64,000 bases of DNA from Ptychodera flava (lineage: Eukaryota; Hemichordata; Enteropneusta; Ptychoderidae). Below the pieces are notes generated by a model, which made no database searches, had not been told where the DNA came from, and saw only the letters and a list, made by a program, of their open reading frames with translations. Shown one piece after another: positions 1-20,749 of this stretch. The position numbers and the translations under genes were made by a program. The number at the start of each line of letters is the position of its first letter. Position 1 is the first letter of the stretch. The stretch lies in contig NC_091928.1 of NCBI RefSeq assembly GCF_041260155.1, positions 32,612,388 to 32,676,387 on the forward strand, written 5' to 3'.

Positions 1-418
1 AGGCACATGGTTGATTAAAGATATTGTCTTAGTAGATTGAATCTCTTGTTGGTAAAATAAACAATGATAGGAGGCGGTGCCTCAAAGCTTAGTCTTAGAA
101 GGAATGTTGTTTGTGTATCAATAGTAAGACACCGTACTAATAATGACGTAATACAAGAATGACAGCACCCTAAGAATGCTTGTAGTTTAATTTAAGTATA
201 ATACACGCGTAGTACTACCAGTTCAATGCAATTTGACAATATTATCAGTCTATAATATTGATGATCTACTTAGAAAGGAAGAAAATGTGTGGTCTACATA
301 AATTATTTTCAATATTTAGAGGAGATAAATAAACGGAAGGTGTATATAGCTCGATACTTCACTCATATTTTTATCACTTTTGGAAATAATCGGTTCCAGA
401 GGAATTATGCAACATTAC

Positions 419-654
419 CAACATTAAACTTCTCATCCGTCTCCAGGCAAGGGTTAGCGAATTTCAGGCTCAATGCGTCCATGGTCTGAAAACAACAGGA
501 AACATATATTGAAGATATTGAAGATGTGTCACATCATATCCTTGCATTCTTTTGTAAGCCTATTGCACTATGGAGATATCTTGATATATTCAATGTGTTT
601 GACATCAGGTCACACTTTTTAGCGTTTCGATTTTTTGGAATTCATAAATTCCAA

Positions 655-704
<50 letters not shown>

Positions 705-3700
705 AACATAGTATGCATACGCTATAACAAGGTTACTTTCCTGACACTACGATATTTATCAAGCAGTCATCATTACGTGTGATGGACTGTCTTTGTTATT
801 GCATTTAAGCGTTTTAATTTTTATCAACACACGATTCTTCAAGGTGCTAAATTTAGTTCATCGTGGTTGACACAACTTCATGTGACTTGCTTTGATTTTA
901 GATATTGTATTGCGCAAAACATATATTAATTAACTTGGAGACAAACAATAACCGTATAAACTACACTTTTTCTTATCATTATTATGTCGATATAATGAAA
1001 ATACCTACTGTTTCGTGGTGTTTTTGTAGAGCAATAACCCTCTTTTCATCATCGAAATAGTCTCCGAAGATTGCTCGTCCAACAGCTCTGCTCACAAACA
1101 AAGACATGTATTCTTTGATTGCGATATGCTCCCCAGTTGGAACAGAAGACAATTTCTGAGCTATTCCGTCAGCTATCTTTGGATTTAAAAGAAATTTGGA
1201 TCAAGTGAATTTCTTGTCGTGTTTAATCAAATGCATACTCATTCGAAAATCAAAGTTTCATTTCTCCTATCAAGGTAGCTAGATACCTCATAGACACTTT
1301 CAGATTGTTATGTTTTTCTCAGCTATAGAAGTTAGAAACCCTAATTAAGTATATATTTTCTGAAAGCCCTGATATTGGGAAATCCGACCTTGCAAAGTAC
1401 ACAGTCATTTTTGCTTAATAGTCACGTGACAAGCGTTTTGCTGAACCTTTCAAAATCGGTTTTTTCCTCCCTTTAGAGAACACGTTGCGCGATTTTCGGT
1501 TGGAATTTGTGCATTGACAAGCCTTGGTAATACCCTTTAAATTCGTGTCTTGGATTTCCTTAATGGTGTTGGACGAAGGTGCTTTTCAAGACATTGCAAT
1601 TGTCGATCCAAATACTTTGAGTTGAGACTCGGAGAAAAAATATCGCTCATGGATTTTAAGGGTATTGCTAAGGCGTGTCATTGCATAAATTTCAACTGGA
1701 AATCGTGCAACGTGACTATTATGCAAATAATGACTGTGCTGCGCATGGTCAGTTCCCAATATCAGGGCTTTCAAAAATATATACTTTATTGGGGCGTACG
1801 GCTTCAAGTTCTATAACCGAGAAAAAAAAATAAAAATCTGAAAGTGTCTATTAGCTACCTTAAGTACAATCACAAAAATTGGAAATACGGTTGTCATTGC
1901 AGGTGAAAAATCACTGTTCATAGTAGTCGTTTCGTTCGATGACGTATCTTTGGGATACACTTCTTAGTCAAAGACCTTGAAGGTAAGGACGATGAAAAGC
2001 GCCCCCATTCGGCACTCGGAGAAGGAGTTAACACATGCCCTATAGTGTAGGCCCAACAGCTCCCAGCGATAACCTTGCGTACTCGGTACAAGGACGGCGA
2101 CCCTTGATTCGAGTTATCAATGCTAGTAAATATTTAACCAAAAAAGGAAATTTATTGATGCATTTTAATTTATTTTCGCATTCCGACTTTATCTCAGCAT
2201 TTTAATGACTTTAATTTATCGTTTGCAAATCTTGATCAAAATAGAACAATATTGAGACGTGGGGTGTATGTATGTATGTATGTATGTATGTATGAATGTA
2301 TGTATGTATGTATGTATGTATGTATGTATGTATGTATGTATGTATGTATGTATGTATGTATGTATTTATGTATGTATGTATGTATGTATGTACGTACGTA
2401 TGTACGTATGTATGTGACTATTTTCTTGTTGTAAATTCTGTTTAAGCGTTGGTGTATCGGCACAACTACCTTTTGATAATGTTTACAATAATTTGCCACA
2501 GCTTCCTTTCTGAATGAAACGTCATACAGTTTCCTTCTCCTTTTACCATCTTCACCATTAGCGTATAGCACACACTTGTCACCAATCAACGCCCTCCCAA
2601 ACTCGAACAGGTCACCTGTGAGATAGTAAATTGAATCAAACAGCTTTCTTGTGAAACGTGATTAGGTGTACCCCTGCCTCTTCGGCATTACTGTGTTAGT
2701 CTGTTGGTCCATCTATACGGAATAATTCGTGCCGAAGATAAACCAATACTAAAGTGGGTGTGACAGCGGTCCTTTGGAGGGACCTTAGTGTGACGATTCA
2801 AATTATAATAAGAGTTTTTTATCGTAGTGAAACTCCAGTGAAATAAAATCTGTCATTTCCACAACTCCTGGCCCTGTTAAAACCCTTGGATCACATAATA
2901 TCTTTCCAGTGTAATTTGCTTTTCCATTTATATCACGTTATGCTTTTTTGTTTAAAAATTTTGTAGGATTACGAAAGATGTCTACGGACCAAATAAGATC
3001 CTATATGAAATGCAAATCAATTTAAGAAAATTACGAATTGCATCAATAAGGACTCCCTTTAGAAATTATACTACTATAGGCATCGTGTACACATTTAAGT
3101 TGTCTATTTGCAAAGGCGCTTTACTATTGAGCGATTTATGAAATTTAATGATAACTCAAAATGCCCTGATTATCAAAACATTTTAACCCTCAGTAAAGTA
3201 TACAAAATACTCTGCGATTTGGGATTATATTTTGCCTGTAAAACAGGTATTCACTCAACATTTAAACGTGCTTAAGATTTCAAACCAATACCTGAAGAAG
3301 TGTGATGCCAGGTTATGTTAGAACGAAGCGATTCATATATTACCTGGTCTGTCAAATACCTTGAGGTGATCCTTCCAGGCTTCCGGTGACGCCAGACTGA
3401 CGTAGTAATGCTTGCCATACCAGAATGACGCAACGTGGCCATATTTTTCATGTAACTTGAACAAAAATTGCGGCAAACCTCCAGCGTCCGTTATGTCTTG
3501 TAGATTACCCTCCCTGTGGTGTAAGTGATTTGATACATTGTATGGGCCATTCCTTGTCAAATTCTTAATTTCACTTCAGCACAATAATTCCTTTCGGTCT
3601 TACCTTTTTCTTCTGAGAATGTTTATTGCAATCAATCATGATTGCAAATATTAGTAACCGGTACAAGGAGGTAACGTTTCTAACCGACTAACAGCTTACT

Positions 3701-5642
3701 CCTTAAAACAAAGCGTCGCCTCTATTTAAGGCAATATGTGCCTCGAAAGCGAAAGACTTACTAGTGATCTTTTGCTCAAACTTTCCTCAATGAAACGTTC
3801 AACTATAATCTTACTAAATCAAGTATAAAAGCAGGGGTACTAGAGAAACAAATTATCTAACATAACAGATATTCAAAATAATTCAAAATGGCCGCTATCC
3901 CTGTGTCAACTCTACGGGCAAAATAGAGTCGACACAGGGATTGTAGGTAATTTGTTTCTCTAGTATCGAACTGTGCACGATGACCCCTGCATTTATACTG
4001 GATTTGGTAAGAGTATAGTTGTTTGATTTTCTAAAAAGTAAGACGGTGAAAGGTTTTCTCACTCCTAGAGTTTTACCCTTTGAGTGCTGTAATTTTTTCC
4101 ACCAAAATTATAGTGACACATTTTACCAATTTTTATGAATTTTTTTGCAATTCTTTTGAAAATTTTGGTAAAGTTGGACAGTACATATCATACACTCCAG
4201 TTTTTGGTCAATTTCTTTTGGAAAATCACAACAAAATGTTTGGACCTGAAAAAAATTGTTAGGGTTACATTTTATAAAGGCATCGAAAATTGACTTTGGC
4301 GCTCAAAGGTTTAAAATGGGGACCCAGAAGTGGTGGATCGGAAAAGAATAGTAAAAGGTTTGAGAGTCCGAATGTCTTTCCCCGAGGCGCATTCTACCTT
4401 AAATCAACTTGTAGGCTACCTTTGGACTTACTCTGGGTGACGCTTTTCCATTCCTGGTATCATTTTCAAAGTGTTCGGGTGTCGGTCTTTCGTTGTGGAC
4501 TCCTGGAAAATGAGATGGCAATAGAACAATACCACAGCCAATAGGAATGCCGTTTTATGGATATAAGAGTGTACAGTGTATGTGAGGTATAGCTGAGGAC
4601 GATTGGTTCACATTATTCAGATATTTTGTAATTATTTAGTTATGACGATTCCTCATTAACCAGAACCACATAAACAATCATCTAAATAAGGTAAGTGTTT
4701 TCTTGATGTCTGCTATCAGTGTTTCACTATATTAACGATTGTCACTTTTTTGACCTGCACATTTGGGGAAAATTAACATATTGCACAATACTATTAAAGT
4801 GATGTTTGTTCGTACATTCTATATATCAATCGACTGAGACTATTGAACGTCAAGACGAAGGAAGTTTTCAGTGAGTGTTACCCTTGCGCAGAAAATATCT
4901 CGAGAGAGGGTAAAAAGCGACAGTGACGTTAAATCGGTTACTTGAAGCAGTGAGAAGCTGAATGCAACGGACGTCTTGTATCTGTAGCTGGGACAGAAGT
5001 CAGACTTTAGACAGACGACTGCCTTCGGTGTCCAGCAGGCCCACGGATAAACGAATACACGACAATTTTTGGGGCGGGTTACTGAAGGACAAATCCAACT
5101 TCAGGCTAGGGCAAAGTCCTTTCCCATATTCACTGACTCGCTGCGTGCTCAAATTTACTTAAATAATCAATATGATAAACACACTTGAAACCTTCACTTG
5201 ACAAGGCCGGTATCGCGTTACACTGGACATTGGTGAACTGACTCTTTTCGCAACATCGCTTGAACATAATATAACCCTATAAGAGTCTTTTAGGTATAAC
5301 CCGGTAAGGGTCTTTCAGATGTAGGGTACCGATGTGTTTAAATCTTGGCGGTACCCTTTGATTGCCTTTCAGGTTTTCAGAACCGTAGTGTTTAAACAGT
5401 GGAGGTACCCTATACGTCTCTTTCAGTTAAACCTTCGAGGTACCCTGTATATGTCTTTCAGGTATAGAGTACAGTACACAACCCTATCACAGTTACCGGT
5501 GATAAGATTGTGAATCTAATTCATCATAGATTCAAAATTGCCCTACCTTTGAATATCTAGCTGGTAACAATAGTTTAAGGCATATGTAGAGAATTGAAAT
5601 GGCTACCACTGCCGCAGCGACGAAAACAGTTGCATTAGCCAT
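419..5642 (-). CDS. CYP20A1-like: CYP20A1-like cytochrome P450, copy 1 (5' part, cut by window edge)
   Basis: Six coding exons read on the minus strand: 5547-5642, 4432-4502, 3344-3513, 2470-2615, 1009-1176 and 419-485; the rest of the gene lies left of base 1. All junctions have GT/AG and matching phases. Exon 1 gives a hydrophobic N-terminal anchor (MANATVFVAAAVVAISILYI) that would hold the enzyme in the ER membrane. Exon 2 carries IPGMEKRH and exon 3 EGNLQDI...LHEKYGHVASFWYGKHY, which fit the N-terminal region of animal CYP20A1 as I remember it. Exons 3-6 have exactly the same lengths and phases as those of the complete copy at 8248-16186, so this is a tandem paralogue. The haem-binding part is outside the window. 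Substrate of the family is unknown. Exon assignments are inferred without transcripts. Confidence 0.85.
655..703. repeat. (ATG)n microsatellite
   Basis: About 16 trinucleotide units, inside intron 5 of CYP20-like copy 1 (between its exons at 1009-1176 and 419-485). The open frame through it is only the repeat. Confidence 0.95.
2267..2415. repeat. (GTAT)n microsatellite
   Basis: Almost pure tetranucleotide array in intron 4 of CYP20-like copy 1, about 55 bp from the splice donor of the exon at 2470-2615. A 4-bp unit read in any frame gives false Tyr/Val/Cys/Met or Thr/Tyr/Ile/His proteins. Confidence 0.95.
3730..4398. mobile_element. TTAA-flanked MITE, composite copy
   Basis: Bounded by TTAA on both sides (3726-3729, 4399-4402) with inverted ends: GGCAATATGTGCCTCG on the left and, read in reverse, GGTAGAATGCGCCTCG on the right. 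It is related to the 352-bp copies at 48166-48517 and 52063-52414 but longer, with an internal inverted duplication around a hairpin whose arms are 3897-3913 and 3925-3941. It lies in intron 2 of CYP20-like copy 1, its right end only about 30 bp from the donor of exon 2. No coding capacity. The TTAA target is typical of piggyBac-type transposases, but the family is inferred from this alone. Confidence 0.75.
5280..5480. repeat. Short degenerate direct repeats in intron 1
   Basis: Three or four diverged units of about 50-60 bp sharing GTGTTTAAA, GGTACCCT and TCTTTCAG, next to the exon 1 donor of CYP20-like copy 1. No function seen. Confidence 0.5.
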
Positions 5643-8247
5643 CTTGCTTTTCCGTCAAAGGTCACGTGATACACTGACCATGTCATTCTTGGGTCAAGCA
5701 TGGTGATATTTGTTTGGAATATTGTTCTGATACCCTTTACCCAATATTTAACCGCACTATGTTGAAAGTTCCCCACTGAATTCGTATGTGTTCAGTCAGA
5801 ACACTCATGCATATTTGTAACTTTCCGCTGTGAATCAAATGATATGAGCACCACTTAAAATAAGTGGACATACGAGGCGATTCGCATCAACGCTCAGTAA
5901 ACTAGGGAGTCGTCATCATTAGGGCTGAAGATAGATAACATGTGTAGGTGCCCACGAGAAACATGTTTTCGCATACAAACGTTTTGTCCCATTTTTCTTC
6001 ACATAACCTTATGTCCGTATCTGTTCATTGTTTAAGAATATGATTGCACGTGAATTTATGTACGCTGTCAAAGGTCAGACACAGACCAATCGAGCAGTTA
6101 TTGGATAAGACACGTTAACATACTTTACTTCATGTTTTACCACGGTGACATTACGTCGTTGATGACGTTGCCTATACGTACTAGTTTAAGACTCCCCTGA
6201 ATAACGCTAATTTGAGCGGCACAGAATTTAATATGCAGGAAAGGCAAAGCAGATCGTTTTTGGCAAGTTCTCTGCTGCTCTAATTGCATGTGGCGAAGTG
6301 GTTTAAGTGTCTTGGTATATGCCCGTCATTCGAGATGGTTTATTTTGAGAGTATTCCACAGCAAACGTTCAAGTTTTTGGCTCACTCGAGAAAAAATACT
6401 CCCATAGATAAATGTCCTTGCATGAAATGTTACTAAGACGTTGGGAAATTGCTGTATGGCTTCTGTACACTCGTTCGAGACCTTCATCAAAACATCGGGT
6501 ATGGAATTATTCTCGAGGAGGGTTCAAACGTTTTAACTGATATTCGGCAGTCACAAGTTAGCCTCCGCAATTTCATTAGGCTTCAGAAATTAACAGGCGC
6601 CACTAACTTGTAAAATCGCAAGTGGTACACCAGAAACTACGTGCGTGTTTGCGAGCGAAGTGTAACTGTCTCAGCTGAATGATAAACATCCACTATATTT
6701 ATGTGAGTGTCAAAGCTCGCGATCAATTTAGATTATCTAAAGTTGGCATTTCAGTAACAGCTTTCATAACAGCCTTTCTGTTTCCAGTTCATTTAATTCA
6801 GATGAGGAACACTTTCGAGTTTGTACTGTTTCAACGCTACTAGTCTTTCTGCAAGTGGTAAAAGAGAAATTTGAAATCATTATTTGTCGTCCACATTAGT
6901 GTTAGTTTTGTGAACATCCGTAAAGAGAATCAACAAACATGATGTCATAGGCATATACCATACGTATATTAAATAGAATATAATTATTATTTTTTCGATT
7001 TTATAGGATATACACAGCAGGATATCAAACACTGACACTAAATGAGAAGAATAAAATGTTAATACTAAAAAAATCTCAACAATTATATATTTTGCGTGAA
7101 TGAATATTAACCGACCTCACATCGTGCACTGAGGGTTAGAGGATTCTAAAGCAATCATGGAAGAAAGGATATATCGCAGTATCACAAATCTTTGAAACTA
7201 ACACGTTTTTGCTCATTCTTCCTTTCTCTATTTCTTTATTCCACGCTGACTTTGAGGAAGATTGAATTTTTGTTAAGCCTGGCGTTGACTGAAAGTATTT
7301 TTCTTTGGTTTAACACAGACATGTATTACAAAAAATAGAAAACGTGTAAATTAGGAATGCGAGAAGGAAACATTTTCATCTTGGTTAAGTACTCAACACT
7401 GTCAAAATGTTTGTTGGTATTACTCGATAGGAACGACAACTTTATTGGCCAAACCAAACTTTGTTGTCTCAAATATAGGACAACTGGGAACTTTCATCAT
7501 TGCAACTTATGTTCATAAAGTGTTGCGTAAGTGCAAAATCGGTATTTCGCAGACATTTCTATTTGTCTTGGAAAGCCTTTATTTTGCCAAAAAAATGAAC
7601 AACATGAACGCAAACACGTTCTAATAAATATTTTAAAGAAAGGTTTTATTTTTTTCATTTTAGTGCAGGTAACATATCATTTTGGGTCATGGTTAAGTTG
7701 AAGAAAAATCATTTCAGCCAAAATGTCAGTTGCGGCGTCTAATCATAAAATTCTGTTACTAACTACATCTTGTTTATTGATTCACTTTCGCAAAAGGAAA
7801 AACGAAGACTGAACTCTGATTTGCCTCTTGAATACCATGCACTGCAAGAGTTCTAGGACGCCAAATCAAATATTTCTTGATTTGCTTGTGCCGACTCATG
7901 TGCCTCGCCAGAGTTCCAATCCCAAACCTTTACCAATGTGCATAACTGTAGCGTTTATGTGAGGTATTCCCAAAGTGCGATATGGCTTAGTTCGAGGATG
8001 CTTATATATCATTTTACACTTTGACTCATTTTTTTAGAGATATAAGGAATTTCTCCTCTATCGTTGAATATTTGATATTTTCAAGTTAATATGTTTTTCC
8101 GTTTTTGATGTTAGTACACCTTTCGAAGACCAATTCATTTTAATAGCCACAAATTTAGCATTTCGCTGGTTTCGGAGTGTCACTGGAACGCCGGTTATTC
8201 GCCATCTCGTGTGATACATTCCATTCCACGCCCTGCAGGTATAAACG
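5643..8247. other. Intergenic region between the two CYP20-like genes
   Basis: AT-rich sequence between the 3' end of copy 2 and the start codon of copy 1. It must hold the copy 1 promoter and the 3' UTR of copy 2, but no clear TATA box or conserved block is visible apart from the AATAAA (minus) at 7772-7777. No coding exon recognised. Confidence 0.6.
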
Positions 8248-16186
<7,939 letters not shown>

Positions 16187-18005
16187 TTTGCTCTCGTGTC
16201 AAAGGTCATGATACAAAGCAGTAAAACACGTAGCTGTTCTCATATGATAGGCCAAAGGGCATCGGTATTCAGGTCAAAATCCGTTGCTGTGGTCGACGAG
16301 TAATACCTGTATATTTGTCTCCATGGGAACCTCGTATAGCTTCAAGGCGCACTGATCATATTACCACTGAAGCCGACCCAGTTAAAATCAGATGTAGAAT
16401 CACCTTCCATGGCTTGGACATTGTTGTTGTCGTTTAATAGCTGTTATAAGTCTCGTAGTAGCGTAAATGAAATGTACATATGGGAATAAGTAATCTAGTG
16501 GGCAAAATGGAATTTCAGTGGCGCGGAGAGGGCAGTTGGGAGCTTGAACTGTCGTTTGGAATGGGGAGCGGGCATAATTTTTATTTATTTATTTATTTAT
16601 ATATTTATTATTTATTTATCCATATTTATACTGATTAGCTCCCTTAATCATGTACTGATTTCTAGGGAGGAACGGAGTAAAAATATAATAAAGTATTGTA
16701 ATGTATAAAACCATAGAGAAAGATAGATAGAGTGGCAACGGGTATTGTTTAAGGCGTGAAGCGGTTACGTAACCCATCCATGTTCGCCTCGCCTCAGGTT
16801 GCTTTCGCCTCTCTTTTCCGAAGAGTGCCGACCATGAATCCTTCGGTAATTTTCGGATTTTCGCCAATTGTTAAGCGAAAGTATGTTCGGCAAAGTTTGT
16901 GTTGTTGTTGTCGTGTGGTGCTGAGCAGAATTGACGTGCTGGCGAAAACGGGAGTGTTTTGAGCTTCAGGGAAATGAGTATTACCGTTTTAAAAATTCCT
17001 CTCATATTTTTATGAATATATAATGAGTGTATTTGAACCAAATTTGAAAGTCTTTTATCGATACTGTCTGGTTTTACTCAATGGTTTACGGTCAGTCATA
17101 CCGTCTTTTACACGGGCGTCAAGGAAGGACATGTTTATGAAACTGCTGGCGTGTTATGTTTTGATTGGCGTGAAGCAGTGTTTCTGGCCTGAGAGCTCAC
17201 AAAGTAACTGTGGTTGCTACGCGACTGGCAGTACGATGCCATCTCGTCGTATTTTTCGCATAATCTCGTGTAATTATCAACCACAAACAAAGCCTCCAAA
17301 AAGTTTAACACCTTTTAAGCTCATTTTAATATGAAAAGCCAATAGTCTACCGAGACGACCATGGAACAAAAGGCATGCAAGTATTGCCACTCTGTCTATA
17401 TGTTTCTCTGTGATAAAACTAAAAAAAAATCAGAGGAAATAAAAGGCAAAATACAAAACATGAAAGAAAAATGAAAATCCAATGGCAAACAAAAGGCACG
17501 ACATATACAATAAAACAAGCACTGCAAAAAAACTACACAAATATCACATAGGAGGATGTGTCTTTAGCATTTATTTAAATTGCCGTAAAGACATGATACC
17601 GTGAAAAACAGCAGGCAAATGTTTAAATACTTAATTGCACGATAAATACAGGAATTAGATGAAGTAGTTGTTCTGTAAGAGGGTAGAGTAAATCCATGAG
17701 AATTACTAGTCTGATATTGATGTGTTGGTTTATAACAATCGGATACGGTTTCTAAATATGGCGGAACAATATTCCCTCGATCACATTTTAAACGCTTAAT
17801 AAAATATCATGTGACACACATGGCTTCGACGTCTCCATTCAACGTTTTCCCGCTCAAAGTAGCCAGTAGCTGAGTCCCAGCTTTAAAAACATGATGCCCA
17901 TTTCTAGTAGTCCGTGGGCTGGAGGGGCCCACCGTGCACCCCACCACATCCCTACTACGTGGGCGTTTTTTTGTTCTTAAGGACCTGCTGAACAAGAAAA
18001 AAGAT
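16187..18005. other. Stretch without recognised gene
   Basis: Upstream of CYP20-like copy 2, so its first part should include that promoter. It contains an ATTT-rich simple repeat (about 16578-16620). Open frames here are short, lack recognisable motifs and look like chance. No RNA gene seen. Confidence 0.5.
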
Positions 18006-18740
18006 GTTAACATTGGATATTTTGGGATGCACTACCTATCTGGGCTGGTTTTTGATTTGCATGTACCGCGAAAAATGGCGAAAAATGGGTAGGGGTAGGG
18101 GGTACTATATTCTCCCCTACATTGAGTAAACTAGCATGAAGTAACACAAACCTTACATTTGTGGAAAGCTCAGATACAGATCTTCATGAGAAATACCAAC
18201 TTTAGCGAAATAGTATTGTGTACATTGAATAAGAGGACTTTGAAATGAATTGTTTTGCCAATTTTGAAATTTTTTACCAAAATACCATGTAACAATTGTG
18301 ATTTACTTTTTATGAAGCAAACTTTTGACAGCTTTTTGTGTTTACGTTATTTATTTCTACATATTAAACAACAAAATAAGTGTTAACCTTGGATATTTAA
18401 CAATACACTACTTCTCTGGAGTCAATTTTGAATTGCGTGTATCGGTATGGGGTGTGCAAAAAGCTGGGGGTAGGGGTACAACATTCTTTCCCTGATGAAG
18501 TAAACTGGCTTGAAATGCCATATACCTTATAGGTTTATAAAGTTTAGATACTGGTCTTTCTAAAATGCATAAGTCTTTAGCAAAAAATATGACGTCATAG
18601 AATTGGATGACTTTAAATCGATTTTTTTTCTGGTAATTCAGTATTTTTAACCGGAAGAAAATATGATAAATATGGTTTCCTTCCAATGAAGCAAATCAAA
18701 TGGATTTATGGATGTTATTTACTTATTGCAATGTGCTGTA
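18006..18740. repeat. Two diverged ~376-bp direct repeats
   Basis: Units start at 18006 and 18382. Both begin GTTAAC-TTGGATATTT, then share CACTAC, a GGGGTAGGGGTA block, a pyrimidine block with GTAAACT, and TTAGCAAAA/TTAGCGAAA. Overall they are clearly related but diverged; a weaker third unit may follow at about 18750. Function and family unknown. Confidence 0.6.
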
Positions 18741-19211
18741 GAAGAAAATAAATGTCAAAAGTGGTTATTTTCCATGCAGTATTGTCTCTAGTCACTAAAC
18801 TTGCCAGTTTTGCTATACTGGTATATAGTGAATGAATATTATATTTGTATGCAATGGACTAATGCGCAGCTATAAAAAGAAGACTTTACACCTGTCAATG
18901 TAGTCTTATTGTCATTTTCTCCTTGAAGTAATATAAAGTGTTGATTACTCCCTATTTTTATAAATATACGTTTTCAATATTTTTCTATAAAAAAAGGTTT
19001 GGTAAGACGTATTTTGACAATTTTCTATGCGTCCTTGTCTTGCTGTTGCAGCAAGTATTACTAACAATCTATGAGACAGTGAGCTAGAGGGAGGTCTACG
19101 TCCACTTACTCCCCCCCAATAACAAACCTGTATTTTTTAGAAGCCCTGTGATCCCTAGAATACGAAATGGAATTTTAACAGAAAAAATATAGGGACTCAA
19201 TACGTGAATTA

Positions 19212-19668
19212 AATTTAGCTTTCCTCGAGTCCGCGCCCATAAATACACGTTAATGGTCAGGGCGGAGTCTGTTATTTCCATTATATTATCAGCGAACACA
19301 AGAAAACCGTCAAAATTTGCGAAAATTTCCAAAGCGAACGACAACTGGGCCCAGTAACTGAGCAATACGCGACGCACTGTCACGCGCGATGTAAAAACAG
19401 AAAATAATTGGCAAATAAGGAGATGTTTTCAGAAAAAAAGTATCTCAACTTGGTCCACAAGTGCTCCATTTTATTTTGTGATTGATTATGATTTACAGTT
19501 CAGCTGTATAGTTACGATACTTTGAGTTGTTAATCTTATTAGTCATATTTACGGGCATATAAACTGACTATTACTGTGTATTTGTGGTCAGTCGTGTGGT
19601 TCAGCTCGACCAATCAAAATGCGACGGGCAGGGCTTGGTAATATAATTGCATTTGAATGAACTCTGAA
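19212..19668. repeat. Dispersed repeat, copy A of an inverted pair
   Basis: About 450 bp closely similar, in reverse orientation, to 36240-36690. Shared landmarks include GTCAGGGCGGAGTCTGTTAT, CTGAGCAATACGCGACGCAC, CACAAGTGCTCCATTTTATT and GGTTCAGCTCGACCAATCAA. Non-coding. Probably two copies of one non-autonomous element; its ends are not resolved here. Confidence 0.7.
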
Positions 19669-20081
19669 TTCTGTTACGTAGCATTGTGCCGTCTTTGGCA
19701 AGGCCTGTATTGAAAAGGGGTCAATATGGCCATTGCCGTCGGAGTCAGTTTGTACATGACAACAGATTTGATGAATTTAAAGTGAGAGGGGGCACACTGT
19801 ACCCGGAATGAGACAGAATTATTGCCGCGAGCACATGAACTAACTAACCCTAACACTAAAATGTCTGTGATGGTCTTCATTTGGTTGATTTTGTGTCGTG
19901 TGAAGCATTGGGATTAGCCGACCAAATTGTCGGAACGGAGCGAGCGAAGCGAGCTCCATGATTTGAAGAAAGTGCAAGTTTATGTTATTTTAACATTATT
20001 AGTTAGTCAGTGCCGCAATAACGGGACGTCTATGTTTTGCGTACGGCGATTTTGACGTCACCAGTTTGTGGCTAAACCACT

Positions 20082-20600
20082 TGTGGCGGAGTCCAGTTAC
20101 TTTTGTATCCGCTAAGTGCCAACCACTCCAAGAAATAACCACCCTCAGTCGCTTTAGTTTAGGATAGATTTATTCAAGAAGCGGTGAAAACTGGGTAAAT
20201 AAAGAGATTAAAATACAAGGTCATTCATTGTCTACATCGGAGAGTCGAGGCAAATCAAGTTCAAAGTAAACGGAAGAAAAGAATTAAATTCTACTAAAGT
20301 ATCTAAGCACTGCATTCAAAATGGTCCTCTAAATAATTGGAAAGTCTTAAAAGGAAATCAACTTACATCGTTGCGCCTACAGTCCTACTTTTGGCTGGAG
20401 TGTTAGTGAGATCCACGTGGCATGTCTACTTGCTTTAAGACAGTGGAAGAAAAACGTGTCTGCCTGGGTGTAATTTAATCTTTAACCTTTTAATTGTTTT
20501 ACCAAGAAGTTTCTTGACCTTTGTGTCAGAGGGCCTTAAGAAAGATAGAGGGCGATCTTCAGAAAATCTAGAAAGGGTCATGAAGGGTCAATTCAACACA
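20082..20600 (-). repeat. BEL/Pao 3' LTR (in element sense)
   Basis: 519 bp, starting TG and ending CA in element sense, nearly identical to 27035-27554. A purine-rich tract (GACGGGGAG, 20601-20609, minus strand) immediately precedes it and fits the polypurine tract. Confidence 0.95.
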
Positions 20601-20749
20601 CTCCCCGTCTAAAAATGCGCGGTAAGCTGAATTTTTACTAATCATAAATTTCAAATAGAATAAATGCTAAATAAATTCTAAAAGCTAAGAGTATATACGA
20701 AAGGGTCCATACTAAGAGAGTCCGTATATAGTGTTCATTGAATTCAATC

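Noticed and set aside
2236-2589. Minus-strand frame containing YIHT repeats joined to a P450 exon.
   Set aside because: The real exon is 2470-2615; the rest is intronic (GTAT)n microsatellite.
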